From Indibacter alkaliphilus LW1 (GTDB taxonomy: Bacteria; Bacteroidota; Bacteroidia; Cytophagales; Cyclobacteriaceae), in NCBI RefSeq assembly GCF_000295935.2, contig NZ_ALWO02000032.1:144952-208951 (forward strand): 64,000 nucleotides of DNA. Reading direction: 5' to 3'. The position numbers and the translations under genes were made by a program. The stretch's first letter is position 1, and the number at the start of each line of letters is the position of its first letter. Positions 1 through 8,061 of this stretch are shown here, piece after piece. The notes under the pieces were generated by a model. That model was not told the origin of the DNA. It made no database searches and saw only the letters and a program-made list of their open reading frames with translations.

Positions 1-467
1 TCCCTATAGACAAGGAGGAAGCTACCCACGTTTCCAGAAGAGAGTTTGCCAAGTTCCTCACCCTATTCTCCGGCGCACTTGCCCTTGGAAATGGAGCTAT
101 TGTGCTCAAAAGCATCGCCTTTCCTGAAAAAGAACTGGAAGGCCAGCATTTCATTTGTGAAGAAGGTCAAGTTCCTATGGGCGAAATGCTCCAATTTGAG
201 ATTGAGGGCGATAAGGTCATTCCTTATATTCTGATCCATTTGGAAGATGGAGAATGGAGGGCCTTTGAACAGAAATGTACGCACTTGGCCTGTGCAGTCA
301 TTTACCGAAAAGATTTAAATTTGATTGAGTGTCCATGTCACAAGGGCTATTTTGATCCCAAAACTGGTGTTGTGACCCAGGGTCCACCTCCTAGACCTTT
401 GCCTCAATTGGAAGTAGTGATTGAAAATGGGAAAGTGTTTGTCAAAGCTAAAAGCCATAAAGCCTAA
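1..467 (+). CDS. Rieske [2Fe-2S] protein, Tat-exported (5' end missing)
   Basis: The reading frame is open from the window edge, so the start lies upstream. The visible N-terminus carries a twin-arginine signal (SRREFAKFLTLFSGALALG), so the folded iron-sulfur protein is probably exported by Tat and anchored in the membrane. The two cluster-binding motifs are present: CTHLAC (codons from 276) and CPCHKG (codons from 330), giving two Cys and two His ligands, followed by the usual GPPPRPLP loop. Rieske subunits pass electrons between quinol/cytochrome partners and a terminal enzyme. Placed directly before molybdenum-cofactor genes and a NarK transporter, this one plausibly serves a nitrate reductase or related respiratory complex encoded upstream; that role is inference. 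A GTG at 102 would give a protein without the signal and is not preferred. Confidence 0.88.
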   Translation, partial: PIDKEEATHVSRREFAKFLTLFSGALALGNGAIVLKSIAFPEKELEGQHFICEEGQVPMGEMLQFEIEGDKVIPYILIHLEDGEWRAFEQKCTHLACAVIYRKDLNLIECPCHKGYFDPKTGVVTQGPPPRPLPQLEVVIENGKVFVKAKSHKA

Positions 468-472
468 ACGAT

Positions 473-727
473 ATGAGTAATTTCAGATATTCCCAAAAAG
501 AAGCACACCCTAATAAAACCAATACCCTGATGACAGGCATCACGCTATTACTGATTCTATTGGTCAGTATTCAGATTTGGTTCTTATATTCGGCATTGAA
601 CAATGCCCTGACAGATAATTTCAATATTGCATTGGGAACATTTATCGGTTCATCGGTATTGTTTATAGCAGCAGCTTGGCTTTTACGCTATTTACCTGAG
701 CCAAGAAAACCCAAAATCAAAGAATAA
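473..727 (+). CDS. small two-helix membrane protein next to Rieske subunit
   Basis: This 84-residue protein starts 5 bp after the Rieske stop codon and ends 7 bp before moaA, so it is part of the same transcript. A polar N-terminus (about 20 residues) is followed by two hydrophobic segments (about 22-42 and 52-70) and a basic tail (LPEPRKPKIKE), consistent with a small inner-membrane hairpin protein. I do not recognise a catalytic motif. Position suggests an accessory or anchor subunit of the respiratory complex to which the Rieske protein belongs, but this is inference from context only. Confidence 0.7.
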   Translation: MSNFRYSQKEAHPNKTNTLMTGITLLLILLVSIQIWFLYSALNNALTDNFNIALGTFIGSSVLFIAAAWLLRYLPEPRKPKIKE

Positions 728-734
728 AAGCAAC

Positions 735-1715
735 ATGCTCCAAGATCGGTTTCAACGTGTACATGATTACCTAAGAATCTCTCTGACAGATAGCTGCAAC
801 TTCCGTTGTACTTATTGTATGCCTGAGGAAAATATCCAGTGCATGCCCAATGCACATCTGATGCAGCCGGATGAAATCGAGACCATTGCCAAAATATTCG
901 TTTCACTAGGTGTGAAAAAAATCAGACTGACAGGAGGAGAACCAATGGTTCGCAAGGAGTTTGCCGAAATTGTAGAACGATTGGCAAAACTTCCTGTAGA
1001 ACTCACCCTTACAACCAATGGGGTCTTGGTTCATCAATATTTAGGTCTTTTCAAAAAAGCCGGTATCCGGTCATTGAATGTAAGCTTGGATTCTCTCAAG
1101 CAAGAAACATTCTTCAAGCTAACCAAAAGGGATAAATTCCAACAAGTCTGGGACAACATAGAATTACTTCTAAAACATGATTTTCGTATAAAAATCAATG
1201 TAGTTGCACTTAATGGTATTATTGAAAATGAACTTTTGGATTTTGTAAAAATCACCAAAGAACTTCCCCTTCATGTAAGGTTCATAGAGTTTATGCCCTT
1301 TGCTGGCAATCTTTGGGATAGTTCGAAGGTGCTGACTGCTCAGAAAATGTTAGATATGGTCAAAGAAGAGTTTGATGTAGTCAAACTCAAGGACGAACCC
1401 CATGCCACGGCCAAAAAATACAAAGCAATTGGTCATGAAGGCACTTTTGCTTTTATTACGACTATGAGCGAGCATTTTTGTGGTAGTTGTAATCGTATGC
1501 GAATCACTGCTGATGGCAAAATGAAAAACTGCCTTTTCGGAAAAGAAGAAATGGATCTTCTCGGTACCCTGAGAGCGGGTAAGGAAATTGAACCACTGAT
1601 TCGACTCTCTCTATACAACAAACATGCTGCATTAGGCGGTCAATTTTCCCCTGATTACCAAAAGGCTGAAGCTGACAAAATCGAAAATCGTAGTATGATT
1701 AAGATTGGGGGATAA
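735..1715 (+). CDS. moaA: GTP 3',8-cyclase MoaA (radical SAM)
   Basis: MoaA uses S-adenosylmethionine radical chemistry to cyclise GTP to 3',8-cH2GTP, the first step of molybdopterin synthesis, with MoaC. The N-terminal radical-SAM cluster motif is CNFRCTYC (Cys21, 25, 28), followed by TGGEP. The C-terminal substrate-binding cluster ligands are Cys249, Cys252 and Cys266 (CGSC ... NC). The protein ends in Gly-Gly (IKIGG), the conserved MoaA tail. Length 326 is normal. It starts 7 bp after the small membrane protein, so it is cotranscribed with the Rieske unit, linking cofactor synthesis to a molybdoenzyme. Confidence 0.97.
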   Translation: MLQDRFQRVHDYLRISLTDSCNFRCTYCMPEENIQCMPNAHLMQPDEIETIAKIFVSLGVKKIRLTGGEPMVRKEFAEIVERLAKLPVELTLTTNGVLVHQYLGLFKKAGIRSLNVSLDSLKQETFFKLTKRDKFQQVWDNIELLLKHDFRIKINVVALNGIIENELLDFVKITKELPLHVRFIEFMPFAGNLWDSSKVLTAQKMLDMVKEEFDVVKLKDEPHATAKKYKAIGHEGTFAFITTMSEHFCGSCNRMRITADGKMKNCLFGKEEMDLLGTLRAGKEIEPLIRLSLYNKHAALGGQFSPDYQKAEADKIENRSMIKIGG

Positions 1716-2040
1716 AAAGGATATTAATTGATATTAGTGGATATTGATGGATATTTTGAGGGGAAGTTTGTTTTTGAAATATGGTAGAAATACAATTGAA
1801 ATATTTAGAAATAGATATTCTTCGAAATAAATGACATTAATGGATATTAAGAGATATTGGATATTGGGATATTGAAATATGCTTAGCGAAATCGGAGTGA
1901 AACGGAGATCCCGAGAGCGAAGTGATTCGGGATATGGTAGAAATACAATTGAAATATTTAGAAATAGAAATACTATTGGATATTTTGGGTAAAGTTGGTT
2001 TTGGAAAATGATGGATATATGATTGAAAAGATGTAGTTCT
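1716..2040. repeat. GATATT/GAAATAT low-complexity repeat tract, copy A
   Basis: The gap between moaA and moeA is filled by repeated short words: gatatt recurs at 7-11 bp spacing and gaaatat/agaaatac blocks alternate with it. A 55-bp unit at 1881-1935 contains a 7-bp inverted repeat (atcccga 1908-1914, tcgggat 1927-1933) and is nearly repeated at 9275-9329 (51 of 55 positions identical). The same words recur at 7573-7900, 8676-8722 and 9241-9345/9452-9535. No reading frame of note lies here. This is a dispersed repeat family with no function I can assign. Confidence 0.8.
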
Positions 2041-2066
2041 AACCTCTAACCCTGCTTTAGCTTATA

Positions 2067-2106
2067 AACCTGGCAGGTTGATCTAATCTGCTACTTTGAC
2101 AAAGTA
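2067..2106. promoter_or_regulatory. two short palindromes upstream of moeA
   Basis: Two perfect inverted repeats lie 70-110 bp before moeA: AACCTG-g-CAGGTT (2067-2079) and TACTTTG-a-CAAAGTA (2092-2106). Their size and spacing would suit protein-binding half-sites, but the first also resembles short dispersed palindromes common in this bacterial group. Regulatory role is unproven. Confidence 0.3.
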
Positions 2107-2173
2107 AGACTAATCAGTCAAAGAAGTTCCAAAAAGAAAAAATAGAAGAAGCCCATTTTAGTAAAATACAAAT

Positions 2174-3349
2174 ATGATCTCAGTCAATCAGGCTAAATCA
2201 ATACTTCAAAAGCACACCCCTTCAGCGAAATCTAACATTTTACCGCTCGAAAAAGCCATAGGCTTGATCTGCACCAAAGACATTCATTCCCCGATTGCAG
2301 TTCCTTCTTTTGACAATTCAGCGATGGATGGCTACGCTATTAGCTGGGATGATCAGCAAGAGCCATGGCAAGTGGTATCAGAAGTAGCTGCTGGAGATGG
2401 TGAATTTCATGTATTGCAAAAAGGCCAAGCCAGTAGAATTTTTACCGGAGCCCCGATACCTAAAGGAGCGGATACTGTAATCCCACAAGAATGGGTTGAA
2501 AGAGATGGAAATCAAATTACATTTGACAAAAGCAGCTTCACAAGAGGCAGCAACGTTCGTCTAAAAGGAGCTCAGACGGAAGCTGGAGGTATTATTTTAA
2601 AAAAAGGTGCGCTAATCAACCCCGGCGGCATAGGTCTTTTAGCATCTGTGGGGATTGCTGAAATTCCTGTGTACAGCCCTCCAAAAGTTGCGGTAATTAT
2701 CACTGGAAACGAATTGCAAGAGCTGGGAAAGCCCCTATCTTTTGGCCAAATTTACAATTCAAATGGACCTGTTCTGCAAAGTTACTTAAATACCTTAGGT
2801 GTAGAGGAGGTGCAGAGTACGCAAGCCATTGATGAACCACATGAATTGCAAAAAGCCATAGAAAACTCCCTTGCAAACGCTGATATCCTGATTCTTTCTG
2901 GCGGTATTTCTGTCGGAGATTATGACTATGTAAAAACAGGATTAACAAAAGCAGGAGTTGAGGAATTATTTTACAAAATAAAACAAAGACCTGGGAAGCC
3001 CCTTTACGTTGGGATTTTGGGTGAAAAATTAATCTTCGCCTTACCAGGTAACCCTGCTTCTGTCATTACTTGTTTCAATCAATATGTCAAGCCATCACTT
3101 TTACAATACATGGGGCATAAGAATTCCTGGCAACCTACAGCAAAGCTTCCTTTGGCCGAACCTCTAAAAAGAAAAGCGGGACTCACTTTCTTCCTAAAAG
3201 CCAAGATTGAAAATAACCAGGTGCACATCTTGACTGGGCAGGAATCATTCAATCTGATCTCCTTTGGAGCAGCTGACTGTTTTGCTGAAGTTGCAGAAGA
3301 AACTGAAGAGATGGCGGCAGGCTCTTTGATAAATGTGTATCATTGGTAA
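2174..3349 (+). CDS. moeA: molybdopterin molybdotransferase MoeA
   Basis: MoeA inserts molybdate into adenylylated molybdopterin to finish Moco. The 391-residue protein has the family's signatures: FDNSAMDGYA near residue 47, the IFTGAPIPKGADTV block near 90-103, ITGNEL near 177, LSGGISVGDYDYV near 241-253, and PGKPLYVG and ALPGNPAS near 273-298. All are intact and the length is typical. It follows the long repeat tract after moaA and overlaps or abuts the TauE-like permease gene. Confidence 0.97.
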   Translation: MISVNQAKSILQKHTPSAKSNILPLEKAIGLICTKDIHSPIAVPSFDNSAMDGYAISWDDQQEPWQVVSEVAAGDGEFHVLQKGQASRIFTGAPIPKGADTVIPQEWVERDGNQITFDKSSFTRGSNVRLKGAQTEAGGIILKKGALINPGGIGLLASVGIAEIPVYSPPKVAVIITGNELQELGKPLSFGQIYNSNGPVLQSYLNTLGVEEVQSTQAIDEPHELQKAIENSLANADILILSGGISVGDYDYVKTGLTKAGVEELFYKIKQRPGKPLYVGILGEKLIFALPGNPASVITCFNQYVKPSLLQYMGHKNSWQPTAKLPLAEPLKRKAGLTFFLKAKIENNQVHILTGQESFNLISFGAADCFAEVAEETEEMAAGSLINVYHW

Positions 3350-3353
3350 TAAC

Positions 3354-4088
3354 ATGGACGAGGCTTGGATTATGCTATTCGTCTTGATGCCTTTGGCTGC
3401 ATTCCTCTATGCGGCAGTTGGGCATGGTGGCGCCAGTAGCTACCTGATGTTTTTGGCACTTTTTAATTTTGCTCCAGAGCAGATTCGACCTACAGCTTTG
3501 ATGCTGAATATGGTGGTATCCCTGCTTGCATTTTTAGCATATCGGAAAACAGTTGCATTTCCTACTAACCTATTCCTTTCTCTAATTATCTTTTCTATCC
3601 CTGCTGCATACCTAGGGGGAACGATTTTAGTCGATACTGTTCTATACAAGCAAATATTAGGGATGCTTTTGTTCTTCCCAATCCTACGTTTTTTAAATGT
3701 ATTCCCAATAGCCAAAGAGCGGGTAATTCAAAGAGTATGGTGGATGGCACCAATATTAGGCATTTCGATAGGTTTCTTTTCTGGCTTGATCGGCATAGGA
3801 GGTGGTATCATCCTATCTCCCATCTTGCTAATGCTGGGTTGGACCTCAATGAAAGAAACTGCTGCATTGAGTGCCTTATTCATCTTCTTCAACTCAGTAG
3901 CTGGATACATAGGAGCTGATGCAGTAAATATTTCCATCGATGCTAAGCTTTGGTATTTGATGCCCTTGACTGTAGCTGGAGGAGCGATTGGCGCTTATTT
4001 GGGAGCAAAGCGCTTCAATGTAAATGTTGTAAAATACATCCTTACAACCGTCCTTTTCTTTGCTGCTATAAAATTAATTTGGGCATGA
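3354..4088 (+). CDS. TauE/SafE (TSUP) family permease
   Basis: A 244-residue polytopic membrane protein of the TSUP family, with the paired glycine-rich motifs AVGHGGASSYLM near the N-terminus and GLIGIGGGIILSPIL in the middle, typical of the two internal repeats. TSUP proteins move sulfite, sulfonates or related anions; the substrate here cannot be read from sequence. Inside a Moco operon, a role in sulfur supply for molybdopterin or in oxyanion balance is possible. The chosen ATG at 3354 lies 4 bp after the moeA stop; an in-frame ATG at 3333 would add seven residues and overlap moeA. The stop overlaps the mobA start (ATGA at 4085), indicating coupled translation. Confidence 0.9.
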   Translation: MDEAWIMLFVLMPLAAFLYAAVGHGGASSYLMFLALFNFAPEQIRPTALMLNMVVSLLAFLAYRKTVAFPTNLFLSLIIFSIPAAYLGGTILVDTVLYKQILGMLLFFPILRFLNVFPIAKERVIQRVWWMAPILGISIGFFSGLIGIGGGIILSPILLMLGWTSMKETAALSALFIFFNSVAGYIGADAVNISIDAKLWYLMPLTVAGGAIGAYLGAKRFNVNVVKYILTTVLFFAAIKLIWA

Positions 4089-4672
4089 AAGAATTAGAAA
4101 TTTACATTTTGGCAGGCGGAAAAAGCAGTAGAATGGGCAGTGACAAAGGTCTGGTCAAAATCACTGGTAAGCCTATGATTCAGTATTTGATCGAATCAAT
4201 AGGTACTCTTCCCTACCCTCTTCGAATAATCGCACATGACCCTGCATATCGGCAGTTTGACCTGAAAGTTATTGAAGACACTATCCCAGAGAAAGGCCCA
4301 CTTGGAGGGTTATTAACCGCTTTGACTAATGCTAAGGGAAATAACGTTTGCCTTTTAAGCTGTGATATGCCTTTTTTAAAGACAGAAACTTTGAATGCTT
4401 TGATCACTCAATCCAGAGAAAACTACATCACAGTTTCAAGGTTAAAAGACAGAACACTCCCCTTTCCAGGAGTATACCCAGAAAGCTTAATTTCCGCCGT
4501 TGAAGAGCATGTGGTCAACGATAAATTAAAACTTCAAAGTTTCATCCAAGAAAAGCCCCATCAATTTTTCGCTTTGGATGAACGCCATAAATTAAGCCCT
4601 ATAGAATTTATAAATATCAACACGCCAACAGACATAGCCCAAGCTGCAACTTGGCTGAAGAAAAATCATTGA
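4085..4672 (+). CDS. mobA: molybdenum cofactor guanylyltransferase MobA
   Basis: MobA attaches GMP to Mo-molybdopterin, giving the MGD cofactor used by DMSO-reductase-family enzymes such as nitrate reductases. The nucleotidyltransferase signature ILAGGKSSRMGSDKG is at the N-terminus, followed by GPLGGL and LSCDMPFL. The start is ATG 4085, overlapping the permease stop by 4 bp; an in-frame upstream start at 3950 would add 45 unrelated residues encoded inside the permease gene and is rejected. At 195 residues it is normal for MobA. Its presence implies that the organism makes MGD-type molybdoenzymes, which fits NarK next door. Confidence 0.95.
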   Translation: MKELEIYILAGGKSSRMGSDKGLVKITGKPMIQYLIESIGTLPYPLRIIAHDPAYRQFDLKVIEDTIPEKGPLGGLLTALTNAKGNNVCLLSCDMPFLKTETLNALITQSRENYITVSRLKDRTLPFPGVYPESLISAVEEHVVNDKLKLQSFIQEKPHQFFALDERHKLSPIEFININTPTDIAQAATWLKKNH

Positions 4673-4713
4673 TTATCTTAAACGGTAAAGGAAAAAACTA
4701 AAACCTCAAAACT

Positions 4714-6216
4714 ATGCAGGAACAAATCAACTCTCTTTCCTACAGAATGCTTTTTTTGAATACCTTGGCATTCACTATCTGCTTTGCTGTTTGGACTTTC
4801 AACGGGGTCATGGTGACTTACCTGACCGACAATGGAATTTTTGAATGGGGTCCTGTAGAGATTGGCTGGCTTTTGGGAATCCCGATTTTGACAGGAGCAA
4901 TTTTCAGACTTCCCTTGGGAATTCTTACGGATAAATATGGAGGGAAATGGATTTTTGCTGCTTTGTTACTATTCTGCGCCATCCCCATGTACCTGATTTC
5001 TTTTGCGGACAGCTTCATGTTTTACGCAGTCCTCAGTTTTTTCTTTGGATTTGCCGGTGCTGGATTTGCAGTTGGTATAGGCTATACTTCTGTCTGGTTC
5101 CCAAAAAGCTGGCAAGGTCGAGCACTGGGGATTTTCGGTGCAGGGAATGCAGGAGCGGCATTGACCACCCTATTGGCTCCTACCCTTTTGAATAATTTCA
5201 CAGCTAATGGATTAAATCCTGAAAACTGGAGGCTTTTGCCTCAGTACTATGCCGGGGTTTTGGTTGTGATGGCATTGGTTTTTATGTTCTTTTCAGTCAA
5301 TAAAAAATCAAACGCCCCTGCACGAACCATGGCAGTGATATTAAAACCGCTTCAAAGCATCCGCGTATGGCGATTTGGCTTTTATTACTTCTTGGTATTC
5401 GGTTGCTTCGTAGCTTTTGCCCAATGGCTCGTACCATACTTTGTCAATGTATATGGAGCAAGCTTGGTTGTAGCCGGACTATTTGCTTCCTTATTCTCCT
5501 TTCCTTCCGGAGTGATTCGTGTACTTGGTGGGTGGATGAGTGACAAGTTAGGTGCAAGAAGAGTCATGTTGGGGACTTTTAGATGGTCGATTATCTTAGC
5601 GGCTCTTTTGATGGTTCCCAAAATGGACATCATTACACCTGGAAAGGGCATCATGGCTACACAGGCTGGTGAAGTAAGTGGAGTTACAGACCAAGCAATT
5701 GAAGTGGGGAATAGAAATTATGCGCTGGCTTCAAAAGATGACGCAATGGAGCGAATGAATGATCCATCCGCTGCTGCTTCTTTTTTACCACATAAATATA
5801 GCTGGCAAGAACCGGTAGTAAGGCCTGGACAGGAAGTTGGAAAAAAAGAATTGTTAGCAAAAGGGGTTACACAGATTTCTTTTGAAGCAAACATGTGGGT
5901 GTATGCCGTATTGGTATTGTTGATTGGGATAGTTTGGGGAATAGGCAAAGCGGGAGTTTACAGGTTTATTCCAGACTATTTCCCCAATGAAGTGGGAACC
6001 GTTGGTGGTATGGTTGGGGTAATCGGAGGTTTGGGAGGTTTTGTTTGTCCCATCCTATTTGGCTATTTGTTGGACTGGACAGGCCTTTGGACCAGCAGTT
6101 GGATCCTGATGTTTATCCTTTCTGTAGTGTGTTTGTTTTGGATGCTAAGAGTCACAAGAAACATAGTCAAAACTGAATCTCCAGAAATCGCCCATAAAAT
6201 TGATCGGGTGGAGTGA
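4714..6216 (+). CDS. narK: NarK-type nitrate/nitrite MFS transporter
   Basis: A 500-residue major-facilitator protein with about 12 membrane segments. The nitrate-porter signature is visible in the GAGFAVGIGYTSVWFPK...GAGNAGAA stretch around residues 115-150, and a second glycine-rich motif (GTVGGMVGVIGGLGGFVCP) occurs in the C-terminal half, as in NarK/NRT2 proteins. It would import nitrate and/or export nitrite for nitrate respiration or assimilation. Unusually, a roughly 90-residue hydrophilic stretch (about residues 303-392) separates two membrane segments in the C-terminal half, probably a periplasmic loop. It sits in the middle of the Moco gene series, which strongly suggests nitrate is the substrate of the molybdoenzyme being served. 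Confidence 0.93.
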   Translation: MQEQINSLSYRMLFLNTLAFTICFAVWTFNGVMVTYLTDNGIFEWGPVEIGWLLGIPILTGAIFRLPLGILTDKYGGKWIFAALLLFCAIPMYLISFADSFMFYAVLSFFFGFAGAGFAVGIGYTSVWFPKSWQGRALGIFGAGNAGAALTTLLAPTLLNNFTANGLNPENWRLLPQYYAGVLVVMALVFMFFSVNKKSNAPARTMAVILKPLQSIRVWRFGFYYFLVFGCFVAFAQWLVPYFVNVYGASLVVAGLFASLFSFPSGVIRVLGGWMSDKLGARRVMLGTFRWSIILAALLMVPKMDIITPGKGIMATQAGEVSGVTDQAIEVGNRNYALASKDDAMERMNDPSAAASFLPHKYSWQEPVVRPGQEVGKKELLAKGVTQISFEANMWVYAVLVLLIGIVWGIGKAGVYRFIPDYFPNEVGTVGGMVGVIGGLGGFVCPILFGYLLDWTGLWTSSWILMFILSVVCLFWMLRVTRNIVKTESPEIAHKIDRVE

Positions 6217-6255
6217 AAGAATGTTTATCTTTGAAAAAAGCCAAGTAACATTATT

Positions 6256-6483
6256 ATGAAACTATTAGCCTTCGGAAAAATAGCAGAGATCATTGGAAAG
6301 CAGGAGATAGAAATTGAGAATTTCCCAAATACGGATATCCTAGTGGGCTATTTGCAACAACAATACCCCGCATTGAAAGACCTTAAATTCAGCATTGCCA
6401 TAGATAAAAAACAAGTCAACGGAAATGTAAGCATAACCACAGGTGCTGAGGTAGCTTTGCTGCCACCATTCTCCGGAGGGTGA
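6256..6483 (+). CDS. moaD: molybdopterin synthase sulfur carrier subunit MoaD
   Basis: A 75-residue ubiquitin-fold protein ending in Gly-Gly (LLPPFSGG), the C-terminus that is adenylylated by MoeB and converted to a thiocarboxylate to donate sulfur to precursor Z via MoaE. The length and terminal motif are diagnostic. It ends 3 bp before moeB, so the carrier and its activating enzyme are translated together. Confidence 0.95.
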   Translation: MKLLAFGKIAEIIGKQEIEIENFPNTDILVGYLQQQYPALKDLKFSIAIDKKQVNGNVSITTGAEVALLPPFSGG

Positions 6484-6486
6484 TCC

Positions 6487-7572
6487 ATGGATAGATTTGA
6501 AAGACAATATATACTCCCGGGATTTGGTCCCGCATCACAACAAAAACTCAGAAAAACTTCAGTTCTGATCATAGGTGCCGGCGGTTTGGGTTGCCCGGCC
6601 TTGCTTTACCTCAGCGCAGCAGGAATAGGAAAAATCGGCATCATAGATGGAGATTTGGTTTCACTTTCCAACCTTAACAGACAGGTCCTGTTCGGAAAAG
6701 AAGATCTCGGAAAAAACAAAGCTGAATCTGCTGCCGAAATCATTCAGAAAAAGTACGATGACATAGAGGTAGAAGCTATCCCATATTTCCTGACGAAAGA
6801 AAACATTCTGGGCATCATCCAAAACTACGACCTGATCTTAGATGGCTCGGACAATTTCCCCACGCGGTATTTGGTCAATGATGCTTGCCTGATCGCTGGC
6901 AAACCTTTGGTTTTCGGAGCCATCTATCAGCACGAGGGACAAGTAGCTATTTTCAATGCCAAGGGACCCCATTCTATCAATTACCGGGACCTCTACCCCA
7001 TACCACCATCAGCACGTGAAGTCCCCAACTGCAATGAAATAGGCGTATTAGGTGTGCTACCAGGGATCATCGGAACGTGGATGGCTGCAGAATGTATCAA
7101 ATACCTGACTGGATATGGGGACTCGCTTGAAGACAAAATGCTCTTCTATGACCTGCTCAACCACAATTCCTATCAGGTTCAACTTGCCAAAAATCAAGAC
7201 AGCAATCAAAGCAGACCAAAAAACCATTCCGAACTCCAAGAAATGGACTATCAGGACTTCTGTGGCTTGAGTACACAAACAGATTGGGAAGCTGCTTTGA
7301 GCTTCTTGAAAAATGCCAATCAGTCCGTATTGGTGGATGTTCGGGAACATGGGGAACAACCGGAACTGGACGATGTTGAGCACCTCCAGATCCCTTTAGC
7401 TGACCTACCCAATTCCAGAAGTCAGCTAGCATCCTTTCAGAACATCCTCCTTTTCTGTCAATCAGGAAGCAGAAGCCTGAAAGCCGTCGACATGCTCAAA
7501 AGTCAGTTTCCTGATAAAAATATTCAATCTGTTGAAGGGGGAATTATTAGATATTTTGGGGATTTAAAGTAG
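6487..7572 (+). CDS. moeB: MoeB/ThiF E1-like adenylyltransferase with C-terminal rhodanese domain
   Basis: Residues 1-245 form an E1-like ThiF/MoeB domain: the nucleotide loop GAGGLGCPALLYL near residue 31, DGD, NLNRQ, and DGSDNFPTRYLVND. Residues about 255-361 are a rhodanese domain with the active-site loop CQSGSRS. The enzyme adenylylates the MoaD C-terminus, and the rhodanese domain can supply the sulfur, as in MoeZ/MOCS3. Both structural CxxC zinc pairs of E. coli MoeB are absent: the first position reads INYRDLYP and no CxxC follows later in the domain, so this is a zinc-free variant. It follows moaD by 3 bp. A ThiS or other carrier partner cannot be excluded. Confidence 0.92.
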   Translation: MDRFERQYILPGFGPASQQKLRKTSVLIIGAGGLGCPALLYLSAAGIGKIGIIDGDLVSLSNLNRQVLFGKEDLGKNKAESAAEIIQKKYDDIEVEAIPYFLTKENILGIIQNYDLILDGSDNFPTRYLVNDACLIAGKPLVFGAIYQHEGQVAIFNAKGPHSINYRDLYPIPPSAREVPNCNEIGVLGVLPGIIGTWMAAECIKYLTGYGDSLEDKMLFYDLLNHNSYQVQLAKNQDSNQSRPKNHSELQEMDYQDFCGLSTQTDWEAALSFLKNANQSVLVDVREHGEQPELDDVEHLQIPLADLPNSRSQLASFQNILLFCQSGSRSLKAVDMLKSQFPDKNIQSVEGGIIRYFGDLK

Positions 7573-7985
7573 ATATTGGATATTGAAATATGCTTCGCGA
7601 AATATGGTAGAAATATAGTTGAAATAGATATTGGTGGATATTATATTAAAGAAATATGCTTTGCGAAATAATTAGAAATATGCCTTCGGCGAAATATTTT
7701 CAACCCAGAGTTTTAGCGCGAACCAGAAGAGACAATTGATTCGGGATATAGAAGAATGGATATAATTGGATATTGGATATTGGTGGATATTAGGATATAG
7801 AAATATGCCTTCGGCGAAATATTGTATAAACTGGAGCTTTAGCGGAAGTCCCGAGAGTGAAGCGATTAAAGATATAGTAGAAATAGAATGGAAATATGCT
7901 TCGAAAAGCATAAATCAAACAGAAATTCGAAAGCGGGGGCTGAGAGCTTTCTGATATAGATTGCCATAGTGAAGATATAGATTTC
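7573..7985. repeat. GATATT/GAAATAT repeat tract, copy B
   Basis: The gap after moeB contains many copies of gatattgg, gaaatatgcttcgcgaaat and gaaatatgccttcggcgaaat, plus a degenerate copy (near 7841-7875) of the cccgagagcgaag-type hairpin seen at 1881-1935 and 9275-9329. Orientation is the same as copy A. Small open frames here are by-products of the repeat. Confidence 0.75.
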
Positions 7986-8061
7986 AAAATCAGGCTGGAA
8001 TATTATTAGTACAGCGAACAAAATATCACTACCCTTTTAGAAACTGAGAAAAAAATGGATT

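Noticed and set aside
1716..2040. CRISPR-like array in the repeat tract
   Set aside because: The words are short, irregularly spaced and degenerate; there are no uniform repeats with unique spacers and no cas genes.
3950..4084. Upstream start for mobA
   Set aside because: The added 45 residues are an out-of-frame reading of the permease gene; the MobA signature begins just after ATG 4085, which overlaps the permease stop.
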